Assembly (NCBI GenBank): GCA_028095445.1
Contig: JAOHCJ010000001.1
Coordinates: 33,758-97,757, forward strand
Length of the DNA: 64,000 nucleotides
Origin: Candidatus Pelagibacter sp.
GTDB taxonomy: Bacteria > Pseudomonadota > Alphaproteobacteria > Pelagibacterales > Pelagibacteraceae
Direction: 5' to 3'
The notes beneath the pieces were generated by a model. It searched no databases. It had not been told where the DNA came from and saw nothing but the letters and a program-made list of their open reading frames with translations. How positions within the stretch are numbered: the stretch's first letter is position 1; each line of letters opens with the position of its first letter. The translations under genes were made by a program, and so were the position numbers. Shown here in pieces: positions 24,014 through 32,207 of the stretch.

Positions 24014-24187
24014 TATCAACAAAGGAGGTGCGATTATGAATTTATCACCACCTGACACATAACTGGTGTGATTTAGTAATCAAAGTTAAGAAAAACAAAA
24101 ACATAACAATCCATTATTATGGATTTTGCGTAAATCGCTAAATTATAGGGGAACTCTTTTGGAGTTTCCGAAAGGGTGTCCCCCTTA
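24014..24187 (+). ncRNA. Candidate structured RNA with an eight-codon ORF
   Basis: About 170 bases between the promoter and the converging DUF952 stop hold serial hairpins: AGGAGGTG (24023-24030) with CACCACCT (24046-24053), 7 of 8 pairs; TGATT/AATCA (loop TAGT, about 24069-24082); AATCCAT/ATGGATT (24108-24114 with 24119-24125); GGGAACTC/GAGTTTCC (24149-24156 with 24162-24169); AAGGG/CCCTT (24172-24176 with 24182-24186). It contains a mini-ORF at 24036. I do not recognise a known family, and it lacks the landmarks of tmRNA and 4.5S RNA. The 5' AAGGAGG can also pair with CCCCCTT at the 3' end, which would close the RNA. Confidence 0.65.
24036..24062 (+). CDS. Eight-residue ORF, possible leader peptide
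   Basis: ATG at 24036 to TAA at 24060-24062 encodes MNLSPPDT. A perfect ten-base match to the anti-Shine-Dalgarno, AAAGGAGGTG, sits 5 bases upstream, stronger than at nearly every larger gene here. The codons TCACCACCT can pair back to that site. A tandem Pro-Pro could pause ribosomes. This suggests a regulated leader peptide rather than a functional protein. Confidence 0.4.
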   Translation: MNLSPPDT

Positions 24188-24529
24188 GAGGTTATCTGGT
24201 AATACGTGAGAACCATCATCTTTCAAAGAAATTTCAAACTCTTCAACAACATTAGATAAATCAAGTGCTGAATACAAATGAGGAAACATATTTCCATCTG
24301 ATGCTTGCTCCCAAAGTAAATGATCAAGTTTTAGAGTATCTACTTTTAGCAAGATTAAGTCTTTTTGATTTAAATAATATTTGTTTAAAGTTCCTTCAAC
24401 TTGTTCCTCTCCAGAAAAATGAATAAAGCCATCCTCTAAATCTTTTTTAGAGCCTATAAATTGATTTTTATTTTTTGAATCTTCTAGTTCTTTTTTGGAG
24501 CAGATTTTATATATAAATTTAAAGTTCAT
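24185..24529 (-). CDS. DUF952-family protein
   Basis: The protein has 114 residues: 'IYKICSKKELEDSK..GSKKDLEDGFIHFSGEEQVEGTLNKYY' and 'LLWEQASDGNMFPHLYSALDLSNV' are DUF952 signatures. Biochemical function is unknown. It is the last gene of a long minus-strand train and converges with the structured RNA element at its stop. Confidence 0.85.
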   Translation of the reverse strand: MNFKFIYKICSKKELEDSKNKNQFIGSKKDLEDGFIHFSGEEQVEGTLNKYYLNQKDLILLKVDTLKLDHLLWEQASDGNMFPHLYSALDLSNVVEEFEISLKDDGSHVLPDNL

Positions 24530-24535
24530 TAAAAT

Positions 24536-25105
24536 TTACCAAGATGAATTTGGCCCTTTAAGAAATTCAATTTCTTCACTAGTAGACTCTCTTCCTAGTA
24601 CTTCATTTCTGTGAGGATATCTGTGAAATCTTTTAATAGCTAAAGTATGGTCTTTCCAAAATTTTTTAATTTCTACAAGCCCACTATGGTCTTTTAAATA
24701 TTTATTTAACAGATAATAAGCCATATCATGATCTGTTATTTCTTCACTGTGAATAAGAGGTAATATCATAAAAAATCTTTGACTTTCATCCATCTTATCT
24801 AAAAAACCAGCGTACACTGCATCGTTTACAATTAATCTTGTTTTATGATCTTGTTCAAAAGCTTTTTTATCATCTCTGAAAATATTTCTTGAGAATTGAT
24901 CGAACAAGATAACTAAAGCTAAACATCCCAATGCACTATCTTGCCAATCGTCATATTCATTCCTGCTCGCCAATTCATAATCTTTTAAAAATTTGTCTTT
25001 AATTAACAAGTCGAAATCTTTATGTTTTTGAAATCTTTTTTTAGGAGGTGTTTCTTTAAACCAAAAGTCTAAAATATTTTGAGCTTTTTCAGGTAATTTT
25101 TCCAT
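24536..25105 (-). CDS. DUF924-family protein
   Basis: The protein has 189 residues. 'VLFDQFSRNIFRD' style motif appears here as 'VILFDQFSRNIFRDDKKAF', with 'FMILPLIHSEEITDHD' and 'RFHRYPHRNEVLGRES', which are DUF924 hallmarks. Function unknown. It starts exactly at the phosphatase stop boundary (one base away) and lies in the same train. Confidence 0.87.
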   Translation of the reverse strand: MEKLPEKAQNILDFWFKETPPKKRFQKHKDFDLLIKDKFLKDYELASRNEYDDWQDSALGCLALVILFDQFSRNIFRDDKKAFEQDHKTRLIVNDAVYAGFLDKMDESQRFFMILPLIHSEEITDHDMAYYLLNKYLKDHSGLVEIKKFWKDHTLAIKRFHRYPHRNEVLGRESTSEEIEFLKGPNSSW

Positions 25106-25912
25106 CTACTTTGAAACTGGTTTTAAAAGTTTGAGCATTTTATTGTGAATAGATTTATTTGCTGAAACCAAAATACTTCCAGCTTTAGTAGCATCTTTGT
25201 TGTTCCAAGTTGTAACTACTCCGCCTGCAGCTTTTATAATAGGTATAAGTGGATGAATGTCCCAAATTTTATTTGTTCCTTGAAAAACTACATCAATTTT
25301 TCCTTCACAAAGATGAGAGTAACTTAAAGCATCGTTGCATGGAAATTGCATTAATTTTAATACTTTCGGAATTTTCATTTGTTGTTTAACAGTAATAGCT
25401 CCATGAAATGCACCTGAAACTTTTATCTGACTGAAAGATATATTTTTAGAAACTGAGATTTTTCTTTTTTTTCCATTTTCATAAACATAGGATTTTTTAT
25501 CATTAAAATTTAAATAGTATTTCTTTAAAATTGGAAAATTCGCTAAACCTAGAACTGGATTACCTTTAAAATTCAAAGAAATCAAATTACTCCAAGTTGG
25601 ATTTCCAATTACATATGATCTAGTCCCATCAATTGGATCTATAATCCATGTGAAATCACTAAAGGACTTTTTGTGACCAAATTCTTCCCCTATAACTTGA
25701 TGATTAGGAAATTTTTTTTTGATTTTAGACCTAATAAATCTTTCAAAAGCTTTATCTGACGTTGTTACAGGATCATATCCTTTACCCTTCATTTTATTAG
25801 AAACTTTAAAAGTCTTATTTAGTTTTGAATAATAAAACTTGGTTAAATCTTTAGCTAATATATTTAGAAAATTAGCATATAACACATATTCTTTTGATTT
25901 TAATAAACTCAT
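25106..25912 (-). CDS. hisN: Inositol-monophosphatase family phosphatase (histidinol-phosphatase-like)
   Basis: The protein has 268 residues. The metal motif 'GEEFGHK..TWIIDPIDGTRSYVIGNPTW' is clear, with the second metal site 'KIWDIHPLIPIIKAAGG'. The 'IDGTRSYVIG' variant and lack of inositol-type features fit the HisN histidinol-phosphatase subgroup, but 3'-phosphoadenosine or inositol phosphates are possible. Symbol tentative. Confidence 0.8.
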   Translation of the reverse strand: MSLLKSKEYVLYANFLNILAKDLTKFYYSKLNKTFKVSNKMKGKGYDPVTTSDKAFERFIRSKIKKKFPNHQVIGEEFGHKKSFSDFTWIIDPIDGTRSYVIGNPTWSNLISLNFKGNPVLGLANFPILKKYYLNFNDKKSYVYENGKKRKISVSKNISFSQIKVSGAFHGAITVKQQMKIPKVLKLMQFPCNDALSYSHLCEGKIDVVFQGTNKIWDIHPLIPIIKAAGGVVTTWNNKDATKAGSILVSANKSIHNKMLKLLKPVSK

Positions 25913-25983
25913 TTAGAAAACTCTTACTATTTAATTTATGTTGATTAAAGCTAAATTTTTAATAATTCTCCTAATAAAGAAAT

Positions 25984-26580
25984 TTAAAGATCTAAATGCA
26001 TCCAACCAGTAATTATATATTTTGACCCTGTATTTACTATTTCCCCAGTATGTGCATGTGTCCAATCTGCAGGCCATATTAAAGTTTTACCTGTCGCAGG
26101 TTTAATTTTTAAATTGTAGAATTCAAAATTTGTATTACCACCATTGTCAACATCATTTAAGTATGTCATCCAAGCAAAAATCCTATGAAGAGAGCTAATA
26201 TTTGTTTTTTCTGAATGAAGTTTACCAAAATGTCCTCCTTGAGAATACTTCTGAACATTGAATGACCCAATGTGGATTTTATTAAAAATTGTTTTTATAA
26301 ATGGCCATTGTTTTTGATAATCTAAATAACTTTCATTGAGTAACTCAAAATATGCTTTAAACACTGAATATTTTTCATTTTCCAGATCTAAAGGATTTAT
26401 ACCAATATCTATACATTTTTTTTCATCTGGTTTAAATCCTTTTGAAGTCAAACCTTGTTTTTGAAGTGATTTATTTTCTTCAAAAAAATTTACAATCTCA
26501 TTAAAAATTTTTTTATCCTCAAAGTTCCAACAACCAATAAAATTTGGTGACTTATTTGTTAATATATCTAATCTTTTCAT
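25984..26580 (-). CDS. 2-oxoglutarate/Fe(II) oxygenase family protein
   Basis: The protein has 198 residues. A double-stranded beta-helix region has 'YSQGGHFGKLHSEK' (metal-ligand pair in H-x-E form), 'NFEFYNLKIKPATGKTLIWPADWTHAHTGE' (distal His) and 'KYIITGWM' (2OG-binding basic residue). This fits prolyl-hydroxylase-like oxygenases. The substrate is unknown. Its start overlaps the TPR gene stop by 29 bases, so they are probably coupled; TPR plus oxygenase pairs often modify proteins. Confidence 0.75.
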   Translation of the reverse strand: MKRLDILTNKSPNFIGCWNFEDKKIFNEIVNFFEENKSLQKQGLTSKGFKPDEKKCIDIGINPLDLENEKYSVFKAYFELLNESYLDYQKQWPFIKTIFNKIHIGSFNVQKYSQGGHFGKLHSEKTNISSLHRIFAWMTYLNDVDNGGNTNFEFYNLKIKPATGKTLIWPADWTHAHTGEIVNTGSKYIITGWMHLDL

Positions 26581-27112
26581 CTTGAAATACTATAAAACCT
26601 GATCCTTTTCGTAAGTACTCTAATCCTTCCTTATGTTTGTTTAATGCAATTAGGCTTCTTCCAAATATTCTGTTTAAAAATTTGTTATTAGGAGTTTTAT
26701 TAATAACATTTTTTAAAAAATTGTATATTTCTTTATGTATTCCCAATAAATTTAAGCAATCCACATAAAATTCTATAACTATTAATTGATCTTTTTTTAT
26801 ATCTAATGATTTTTTATAAAAATTTTTAGCTAACGAATAATCGTTAACATGAAAATACAAATGAGCAATGTTATTTAATAAATCAATATTTTTTTTATCA
26901 AGGTTGCTTGCTTTTATGTAATAATCAATTGCTTCATTGAAATTACCAATTACTTGATAAATGCTAGCTAGTTTTAGAAAAATGATTTGAGTATTTGGGT
27001 TACTTTCAAGTAACTTTTTATATTCTTCTATCGCATTTTGATATTTTTTCTCTAAAAATAATTTGTCACATTTTAATAGCTCATGTTTAAAATTTTCTTC
27101 AGACTTTTTCAT
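26552..27112 (-). CDS. Tetratricopeptide-repeat protein
   Basis: The protein has 186 residues with about four TPR units, e.g. 'NAIEEYKKLLESNPNTQIIFLKLASIYQVIGNFNEAIDYYIKA' and 'AKNFYKKSLDIKKDQL'. It likely binds a partner protein. Its 3' end overlaps the downstream oxygenase ORF, so it may present a substrate to that enzyme. Its start overlaps the azoreductase stop by 14 bases. Confidence 0.78.
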   Translation of the reverse strand: MKKSEENFKHELLKCDKLFLEKKYQNAIEEYKKLLESNPNTQIIFLKLASIYQVIGNFNEAIDYYIKASNLDKKNIDLLNNIAHLYFHVNDYSLAKNFYKKSLDIKKDQLIVIEFYVDCLNLLGIHKEIYNFLKNVINKTPNNKFLNRIFGRSLIALNKHKEGLEYLRKGSGFIVFQDEKIRYINK

Positions 27113-27701
27113 TATAAATTTTTACCAATTCTTCAATTTTCTTTTCAGCATCTTTTATTGATTTTTCATAATCTAAGGCCATTTGATCAGCAGCAATTAT
27201 ATCAATTTTTTTAATTCCAAAAAAATTTAGAACATGAATTAACCATGGTGTCAAAAAATCATCTTTACTATTAATTTTTGTCCCACCTGAAGTTATAACA
27301 AGATAAACCTGTTTATCTTTTAACAACCCTACTCTACTCCCATCTTCATTGTATTTGAATGTTTCTTTAACTCTAGCAGCTAAGTCCGACCATGCTTTTA
27401 AAGTTGCTGGTGGTCCAAAGTTATAAATAGGAACTGAGATAATTATTACATCACTTTCTTTTAGTTCCATAACAAGCTTATCTGATAGCTCAAACATTTT
27501 TTTATGTTGTACTGTTTGTTCATTTTGTGGAATTTTCATTCCAGACTCTGTTAGGCCTGATACAAAAAGCATTTCATCATCAAGATCTCTATAAACTAGC
27601 TTATCTTCTGATTTTTTAATTTTTTCTAATAATTTTTTGGCTAAAGCCCTTGAGGTTGAACCTTTTTTTCTAGCACTAGAGTCAATTTGATAAATTTTCA
27701 T
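27099..27701 (-). CDS. FMN-dependent NADH-azoreductase-like protein
   Basis: The protein has 200 residues with a flavodoxin-like fold. FMN phosphate loop 'DSSARKKGSTSRALAKK', 'PIYNFGPPATLKAWSD' (FMN ring) and 'LVITSGGTKINSKDDFLTPWL' fit the AzoR/NQO family. It reduces quinones or azo compounds using NAD(P)H and can act in detoxification. Confidence 0.85.
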   Translation of the reverse strand: MKIYQIDSSARKKGSTSRALAKKLLEKIKKSEDKLVYRDLDDEMLFVSGLTESGMKIPQNEQTVQHKKMFELSDKLVMELKESDVIIISVPIYNFGPPATLKAWSDLAARVKETFKYNEDGSRVGLLKDKQVYLVITSGGTKINSKDDFLTPWLIHVLNFFGIKKIDIIAADQMALDYEKSIKDAEKKIEELVKIYNEKV

Positions 27702-27710
27702 TAATAATAA

Positions 27711-28418
27711 TTATCCAAAATTTTGTAAAAATGGAAGTATATTTAAAATATAGTATCCAAGAATTTGTAATTGGTTTGTTAAAATTAAAATTCCAGTTAT
27801 TAAAAGTATAAATCCACCTATTTTTGAGACTAAATTGATATTTTTCTTAAAGTTTTTAGAAAATAGTAAAAATTTTTGAATTAAATAACCAGATAAAACA
27901 AATGGTATTGCTAGACCTAAAGAATAAAAACCTAATAAAATTACTGCTCTTAATATTGTTTCTTCAGTTGATGCAAGAGCAAGAATTGAACCTAAAATTG
28001 GTCCTATACATGGAGTCCAACCAAATCCAAAAGCCATACCAACTACAAAAGAAAACCAACTATTGTTATTTTTTTTTGTATAAATTTTTTTTTCAAAATT
28101 TAGAAAACTAATATTTAGAATTCCGAGTAATTGTAATGAAAATATTATGATGATTAAACCAGCCACTATTCTTAACGTTTCTGAGTTTTGTAAAAGAACC
28201 TGGCCTAAGTATGATGCTGCTGCTCCAAAAATAATAAAAACAAAAGAAAATCCTAACGTGAATAGTATTAATGGTATTAAGTTTATTTTTTTCTTTTCTA
28301 ATAACTCATTTAAAGATGCCCCCGAAATAAAAGATATATAGCCTGGTATTAAAGGTAAAACACAGGGAGATAAAAAACTAATTAAACCTGCTCCAAATGC
28401 AATTGATAATTCAAACAT
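27711..28418 (-). CDS. ccdA: CcdA-type cytochrome c biogenesis membrane protein
   Basis: The protein has 235 residues and six membrane segments. The redox-active cysteines are in 'LISFLSPCVLPLIPGYISF' and 'GWTPCIGPILGSIL', the two halves typical of CcdA/DsbD TM1 and TM4. It carries electrons from thioredoxin across the membrane to periplasmic thiol-disulfide partners, e.g. for cytochrome c maturation. Confidence 0.92.
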   Translation of the reverse strand: MFELSIAFGAGLISFLSPCVLPLIPGYISFISGASLNELLEKKKINLIPLILFTLGFSFVFIIFGAAASYLGQVLLQNSETLRIVAGLIIIIFSLQLLGILNISFLNFEKKIYTKKNNNSWFSFVVGMAFGFGWTPCIGPILGSILALASTEETILRAVILLGFYSLGLAIPFVLSGYLIQKFLLFSKNFKKNINLVSKIGGFILLITGILILTNQLQILGYYILNILPFLQNFG

Positions 28419-28422
28419 ATTA

Positions 28423-29265
28423 TTATTCAGCTACTACTTTTATAGTTTGAGTGCCTAGATTATCTACAGATAATTCCATGTTATCACCATCTTTAAGAAA
28501 TACAGGTGGGCTCATTCCCAGACCAACGCCAGGAGGTGTACCAGTTGTAACAATATCTCCAGGCATTAATGTAATAAAACTACTAATATGAGCAACTAGA
28601 AAATTAAAATCAAATATCATCTGATTTGTATTTCCTGTTTGATGCCTATTGCCATTAACATCTAGTGATAAATTAATATTTTCAAGATTTTTTATTTCTT
28701 CTTTGGTAACTAGATATGGACCTAATGGTCCAAAAGTATCACCTGATTTTCCTTTAACCCATTGTCCACCCATATTTTTTTGCCAATCACGTTCACTGAT
28801 ATCGTTACAAATGCAATATCCAAAAATATAATCTTGAGCATCTTTTTCTTTAACTCTTTTAGCTTTTTTTCCTATTACAAATGCAATCTCAACTTCGTGA
28901 TCTAATTTTTTTGAACTTTTTGGTATAACAACATTGTCATTGGGTCCCACAATGCAATGTACTGATTTATTAAAAAGAACAGGATTTTTTGGAGTCTCAG
29001 CACCAGTTTCTTTTGCATGCTCTGTATAGTTTAGACCTATTGCAAAAAAATTCCCTGGTTTTGTAACACAAGATCCTATTCTACTGTTTTGATCTATTTC
29101 TTCTAGATTTTCTAAATCAATTTTTTTTAATATATCAAGTGTTTCAAAATTAATTGTTACTGGATTTAAATCTTTTATATGAGGTGAAAGATTTCTAAAT
29201 TTTCCTTTTTTATCAATAGCTGCTGGAATTTCTTTGCCAACATCTCCCACTCTTAATAATTTCAC
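28423..29265 (-). CDS. Fumarylacetoacetate hydrolase family protein
   Basis: The protein has 280 residues. 'GLNYTEHAKETGAETPKNPVLF', 'LDHEVEIAFVIG' (metal-binding Glu), 'ICNDISERDWQ', 'MPGDIVTTGTPPGVG' are FAH-family landmarks. Candidate functions are ureidoglycolate lyase, 2-keto-4-pentenoate hydratase or oxaloacetate decarboxylase-like activity; sequence alone does not decide. Adjacent to an aldehyde dehydrogenase, four bases away on the same strand. Confidence 0.85.
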   Translation of the reverse strand: MKLLRVGDVGKEIPAAIDKKGKFRNLSPHIKDLNPVTINFETLDILKKIDLENLEEIDQNSRIGSCVTKPGNFFAIGLNYTEHAKETGAETPKNPVLFNKSVHCIVGPNDNVVIPKSSKKLDHEVEIAFVIGKKAKRVKEKDAQDYIFGYCICNDISERDWQKNMGGQWVKGKSGDTFGPLGPYLVTKEEIKNLENINLSLDVNGNRHQTGNTNQMIFDFNFLVAHISSFITLMPGDIVTTGTPPGVGLGMSPPVFLKDGDNMELSVDNLGTQTIKVVAE

Positions 29266-29269
29266 TTAA

Positions 29270-30712
29270 TTAACCTTTGATCCCCATGTGTGTGTATTTT
29301 ACATTTAGGTAATCTTTGATTGCCATTGATCCACCTTCTCTTCCATATCCACTTTGTTTAATTCCACCAAATGGAGCTTCTGCAATTGCAACAACTCCTG
29401 TATTAACAGCAACAGACCCTGTTTCTAATTGTTCTGACGCCAAGTGGGCTGTTTCCATTGAATTAGTACAAACATAACTACATAATCCTAACTCGTGATT
29501 ATTTGCTCTTTCAATTACTTCTTCAAAAGATTTAAAAGATAACATTGGTACTAGTGGTCCAAATGGTTCTTGTTTCATAATAGTATAATCATCTTTTACA
29601 TTATCAAATATTGTTGGCTCATAAAAAAACCCTTTGTTAAAATCAGCTGGTCTTTTGCCACCTAATAAAACTTTAGCACCTTCTTGTTTAGTTTTTTCAA
29701 CTAACTCTTCAATCTCGTCTAATCTTTTTTTAGTTGTTAAAGGACCTAATTGAGTGTCTGGGTCCATCCCATTCCCAATTTTTAATTTTTTTGTTTTTTC
29801 TATAAATAAGTTTACAAACTCATCTTTTTTAGACTCTTGAATATAAAATCTATTAGGAGATATGCATACTTGGCCATTGTTTCTAAATTTTGCAGCTATT
29901 GCCATGTCGGCTGCTTTTTTTATATCAGCATCATCAAAAACGATAAATGGGGAGTGACCTGATAATTCCATTGTTACTCTTTGAACTTTATCAGCAGCTT
30001 GTTTTAATATTAATTTTCCTACTCTTGAAGATCCTGTAATTGAAATCTTTTTTACAATATCTGAGTCGATTAATTGTGATGCTATGCTTGGTGGATCACC
30101 AGATAATAAGTTTACCACACCTGCTGGTACTCCACATTCTCTGCAGATGTCAACCATCTCCATTACAACACCTGGCGTGATTACATCTGGTTTAATAATA
30201 ACAGAACACCCAGCTGCAAGCGCGGTTGAAATTTTTCTAGCAGATAAAACTAATGGAAAATTCCAAGGTGATAGTCCAGCTACAACTCCAACTGGTTGGT
30301 AATAAACATGTACCCTTGTATCTTCAAATCTACTTTCAACTGTTTGCCCATAAATTCTTTTTGTTTCTTCTGAGTTCCATTCAAAAATATCTGCAGCACC
30401 AGCGACTTCTCCTTTTCCTTCAGCTAAAGGTTTTCCTACTTCTAGAGTCATCCATTTGGCAAGTACATCTTGCTTCACTCTCATTTTATCTGCAATTTTT
30501 CTTAAGGTATAAGCTCTTTGCCATGGTGGAGTTTTTTTCCAAACTTGTAGTCCTTTTTCAGCAGACTTTAATGCACGTTCAACATCAGCAGGTGTAGCTT
30601 TTGATGCGTGACCTAAAACTTCTTCTGTTGCAGGATTGATTACTTCATAAGTTTCCTTATTAGAAGAGGGCGACCAATTGCCATCGATAAATTGTCCAAA
30701 TTTTTCGTACAT
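29270..30712 (-). CDS. NAD(P)-dependent aldehyde dehydrogenase (succinate-semialdehyde type)
   Basis: The protein has 480 residues. 'PWNFPLVLSARKISTALAAGCSVIIKP', 'ITGSSRVGKLI' (NAD loop), the catalytic Cys in 'NNGQVCISPNRF' and 'EPFGPLVPML' fit the GabD-like group. Probably oxidises succinate semialdehyde or a related semialdehyde to the acid. The FAH-family gene follows it. Confidence 0.85.
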   Translation of the reverse strand: MYEKFGQFIDGNWSPSSNKETYEVINPATEEVLGHASKATPADVERALKSAEKGLQVWKKTPPWQRAYTLRKIADKMRVKQDVLAKWMTLEVGKPLAEGKGEVAGAADIFEWNSEETKRIYGQTVESRFEDTRVHVYYQPVGVVAGLSPWNFPLVLSARKISTALAAGCSVIIKPDVITPGVVMEMVDICRECGVPAGVVNLLSGDPPSIASQLIDSDIVKKISITGSSRVGKLILKQAADKVQRVTMELSGHSPFIVFDDADIKKAADMAIAAKFRNNGQVCISPNRFYIQESKKDEFVNLFIEKTKKLKIGNGMDPDTQLGPLTTKKRLDEIEELVEKTKQEGAKVLLGGKRPADFNKGFFYEPTIFDNVKDDYTIMKQEPFGPLVPMLSFKSFEEVIERANNHELGLCSYVCTNSMETAHLASEQLETGSVAVNTGVVAIAEAPFGGIKQSGYGREGGSMAIKDYLNVKYTHMGIKG

Positions 30713-30804
30713 AATTTGCTAAACCTTAAGTTGATTTTAAAAAATAATTATTCAAATTTTTAGCAAATATGTTTTAATCTTTCAAATTAATAAAGGAGAA
30801 ACAT

Positions 30805-31131
30805 ATGAGTAAATATATTGTAATGGGCAATTATACCGCAAAAGCATTTCAAGGATTTATGAAGGATCCTTCTCAAGATAGAGCAGCAGCAGCAACTCAA
30901 CTATCAAAAGCTGTTGGTGGTAAAATGGAGTCTTTTGATATTGTAAGAGGAACATATGATTTTGTTGGAGTAATAACTGGTGATGTAGGTTTTGAAGCAA
31001 CAGCAGCTGTAAAATTAGCTGTTGAATCGACTGGTACAATAACAAATTTTACGATCCTTGAAAAATTGGACATGAACAAAACTGCTGAACTTGCCTCTAA
31101 AGCTATGGCTGGTTACAAACCTGCTGGTTAA
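30805..31131 (+). CDS. GYD-domain protein
   Basis: The protein has 108 residues; 'FDIVRGTYDFVGVITGD' and the surrounding beta-alpha pattern match the GYD domain, with 'KYIVMGNYTAKAFQGFMKDPSQDRAAAATQL' at the start. Function unknown; often a small-metabolite stress protein. An AAAGGAG site lies upstream, and a stable inverted repeat follows the stop. Confidence 0.82.
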   Translation: MSKYIVMGNYTAKAFQGFMKDPSQDRAAAATQLSKAVGGKMESFDIVRGTYDFVGVITGDVGFEATAAVKLAVESTGTITNFTILEKLDMNKTAELASKAMAGYKPAG

Positions 31132-31141
31132 TTGTTCTTAC

Positions 31142-31171
31142 TAACTTCCAGCTTTCATAAGCTGGAAGTTA
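31142..31171 (+). terminator. 13-bp inverted repeat after the GYD gene
   Basis: TAACTTCCAGCTT (31142-31154) and AAGCTGGAAGTTA (31159-31171) form a perfect stem with loop TCAT. It has no T-run, so it is either a weaker terminator or an RNA-stability element. It lies just before moaA. Confidence 0.6.
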
Positions 31172-31214
31172 ACTTGCTTACATTATTGTTCCAATATAAT
31201 GTAACTAGTATTAG

Positions 31215-32207
31215 ATGAAAATGCTTACAGATACTTTTGGAAGAAAATTTCCCTACATAAGAATGTCTATTACAGATGTTTGTAATTATAAGTGTACATA
31301 TTGTTTGCCCAAAGGTTATAAAAAAAAACCTGGGGATACTAGAAGCTTTATGACATGTGAAGAAATAGCAAGATTAACAAAGGCTTTATCTGAATTAGGT
31401 GTTTGTAAAATAAGATTAACTGGTGGAGAGCCAACAGTTAGAAAAGATTTTTTTGATATCCTTAAAAATATGAAACAAAACTCAAATATTCCAAAAATAA
31501 CAATGACCACAAATGGTTATCAATTGGATAAGATTGCTAAACGATTACATGCGTCAGGTCTGGATGGAATTAATATTAGTATTGATAGTTTAAATAGAGA
31601 AATTTTTAAAAAATTAACTGGCCATGATAGGCTTTTACAAATTTTAGAAGGAATAAAAATTTTACAAAGTTTAAATTTTAAGAATATAAAAGTTAATGCT
31701 GTTTTACTTAAAGGTGTTAACGACACCTATGAGGAGTTTGAAAAATTTGGTGGCTTTATTAAAAACAATAAGATTGATTTTAGATTTATAGAATTAATGC
31801 AAACAGGTGATAATCTCAACTTCTTTAAAAAAAATCATGTCTCTTCAAAAATATTTAAAGATTATTTGGAAAAAAATAAGTGGTTACACCAAACATATGG
31901 TAAGGATGCCGGCCCCTCATTAAATTATATTCATCCTGATTATAAGGGAAAATTTGGATTAATCGCACCCTACTCCGAAGATTTCTGTAAAACATGTAAT
32001 AGATTAAGAATTACTTCTAGAGGTGATTTAAGACTTTGTTTATTTGGAAATACAGGAATTAGTCTTCGTCATCTTTTGCAAAATGATAGTCAAAAAGATG
32101 AACTTGTAGACCTAATAATAAAACAATTACATCTTAAAAAGGAGTCACACCATTTAGAACTGGGAGAGACAGGTATTACTCCAAACTTATCAGGTACAGG
32201 TGGATAA
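31215..32207 (+). CDS. moaA: GTP 3',8-cyclase (molybdopterin precursor synthesis)
   Basis: The protein has 330 residues. The radical-SAM cluster motif CNYKCTYC is near residue 24, and the second 4Fe-4S site is 'CKTCNRLRITSRGDLRLC' near 257. It ends in GG, as in MoaA. It makes 3',8-cyclo-7,8-dihydro-GTP, with MoaC finishing cyclic pyranopterin. Its TAATG overlaps the moaC ATG by one base. Confidence 0.95.
   Translation: MKMLTDTFGRKFPYIRMSITDVCNYKCTYCLPKGYKKKPGDTRSFMTCEEIARLTKALSELGVCKIRLTGGEPTVRKDFFDILKNMKQNSNIPKITMTTNGYQLDKIAKRLHASGLDGINISIDSLNREIFKKLTGHDRLLQILEGIKILQSLNFKNIKVNAVLLKGVNDTYEEFEKFGGFIKNNKIDFRFIELMQTGDNLNFFKKNHVSSKIFKDYLEKNKWLHQTYGKDAGPSLNYIHPDYKGKFGLIAPYSEDFCKTCNRLRITSRGDLRLCLFGNTGISLRHLLQNDSQKDELVDLIIKQLHLKKESHHLELGETGITPNLSGTGG

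Noticed and set aside
24014..24187. tmRNA, RNase P, 6S or 4.5S RNA identity for the 24-kb structured element
   Set aside because: The characteristic conserved core sequences of tmRNA and 4.5S RNA are absent and the hairpins are serial rather than one long closing stem with a bubble as in 6S.
26552..26580. Frameshift between the TPR and oxygenase genes
   Set aside because: The overlap has a normal stop and start for each gene and both have complete domains, so it looks like coupling and not a broken fusion.
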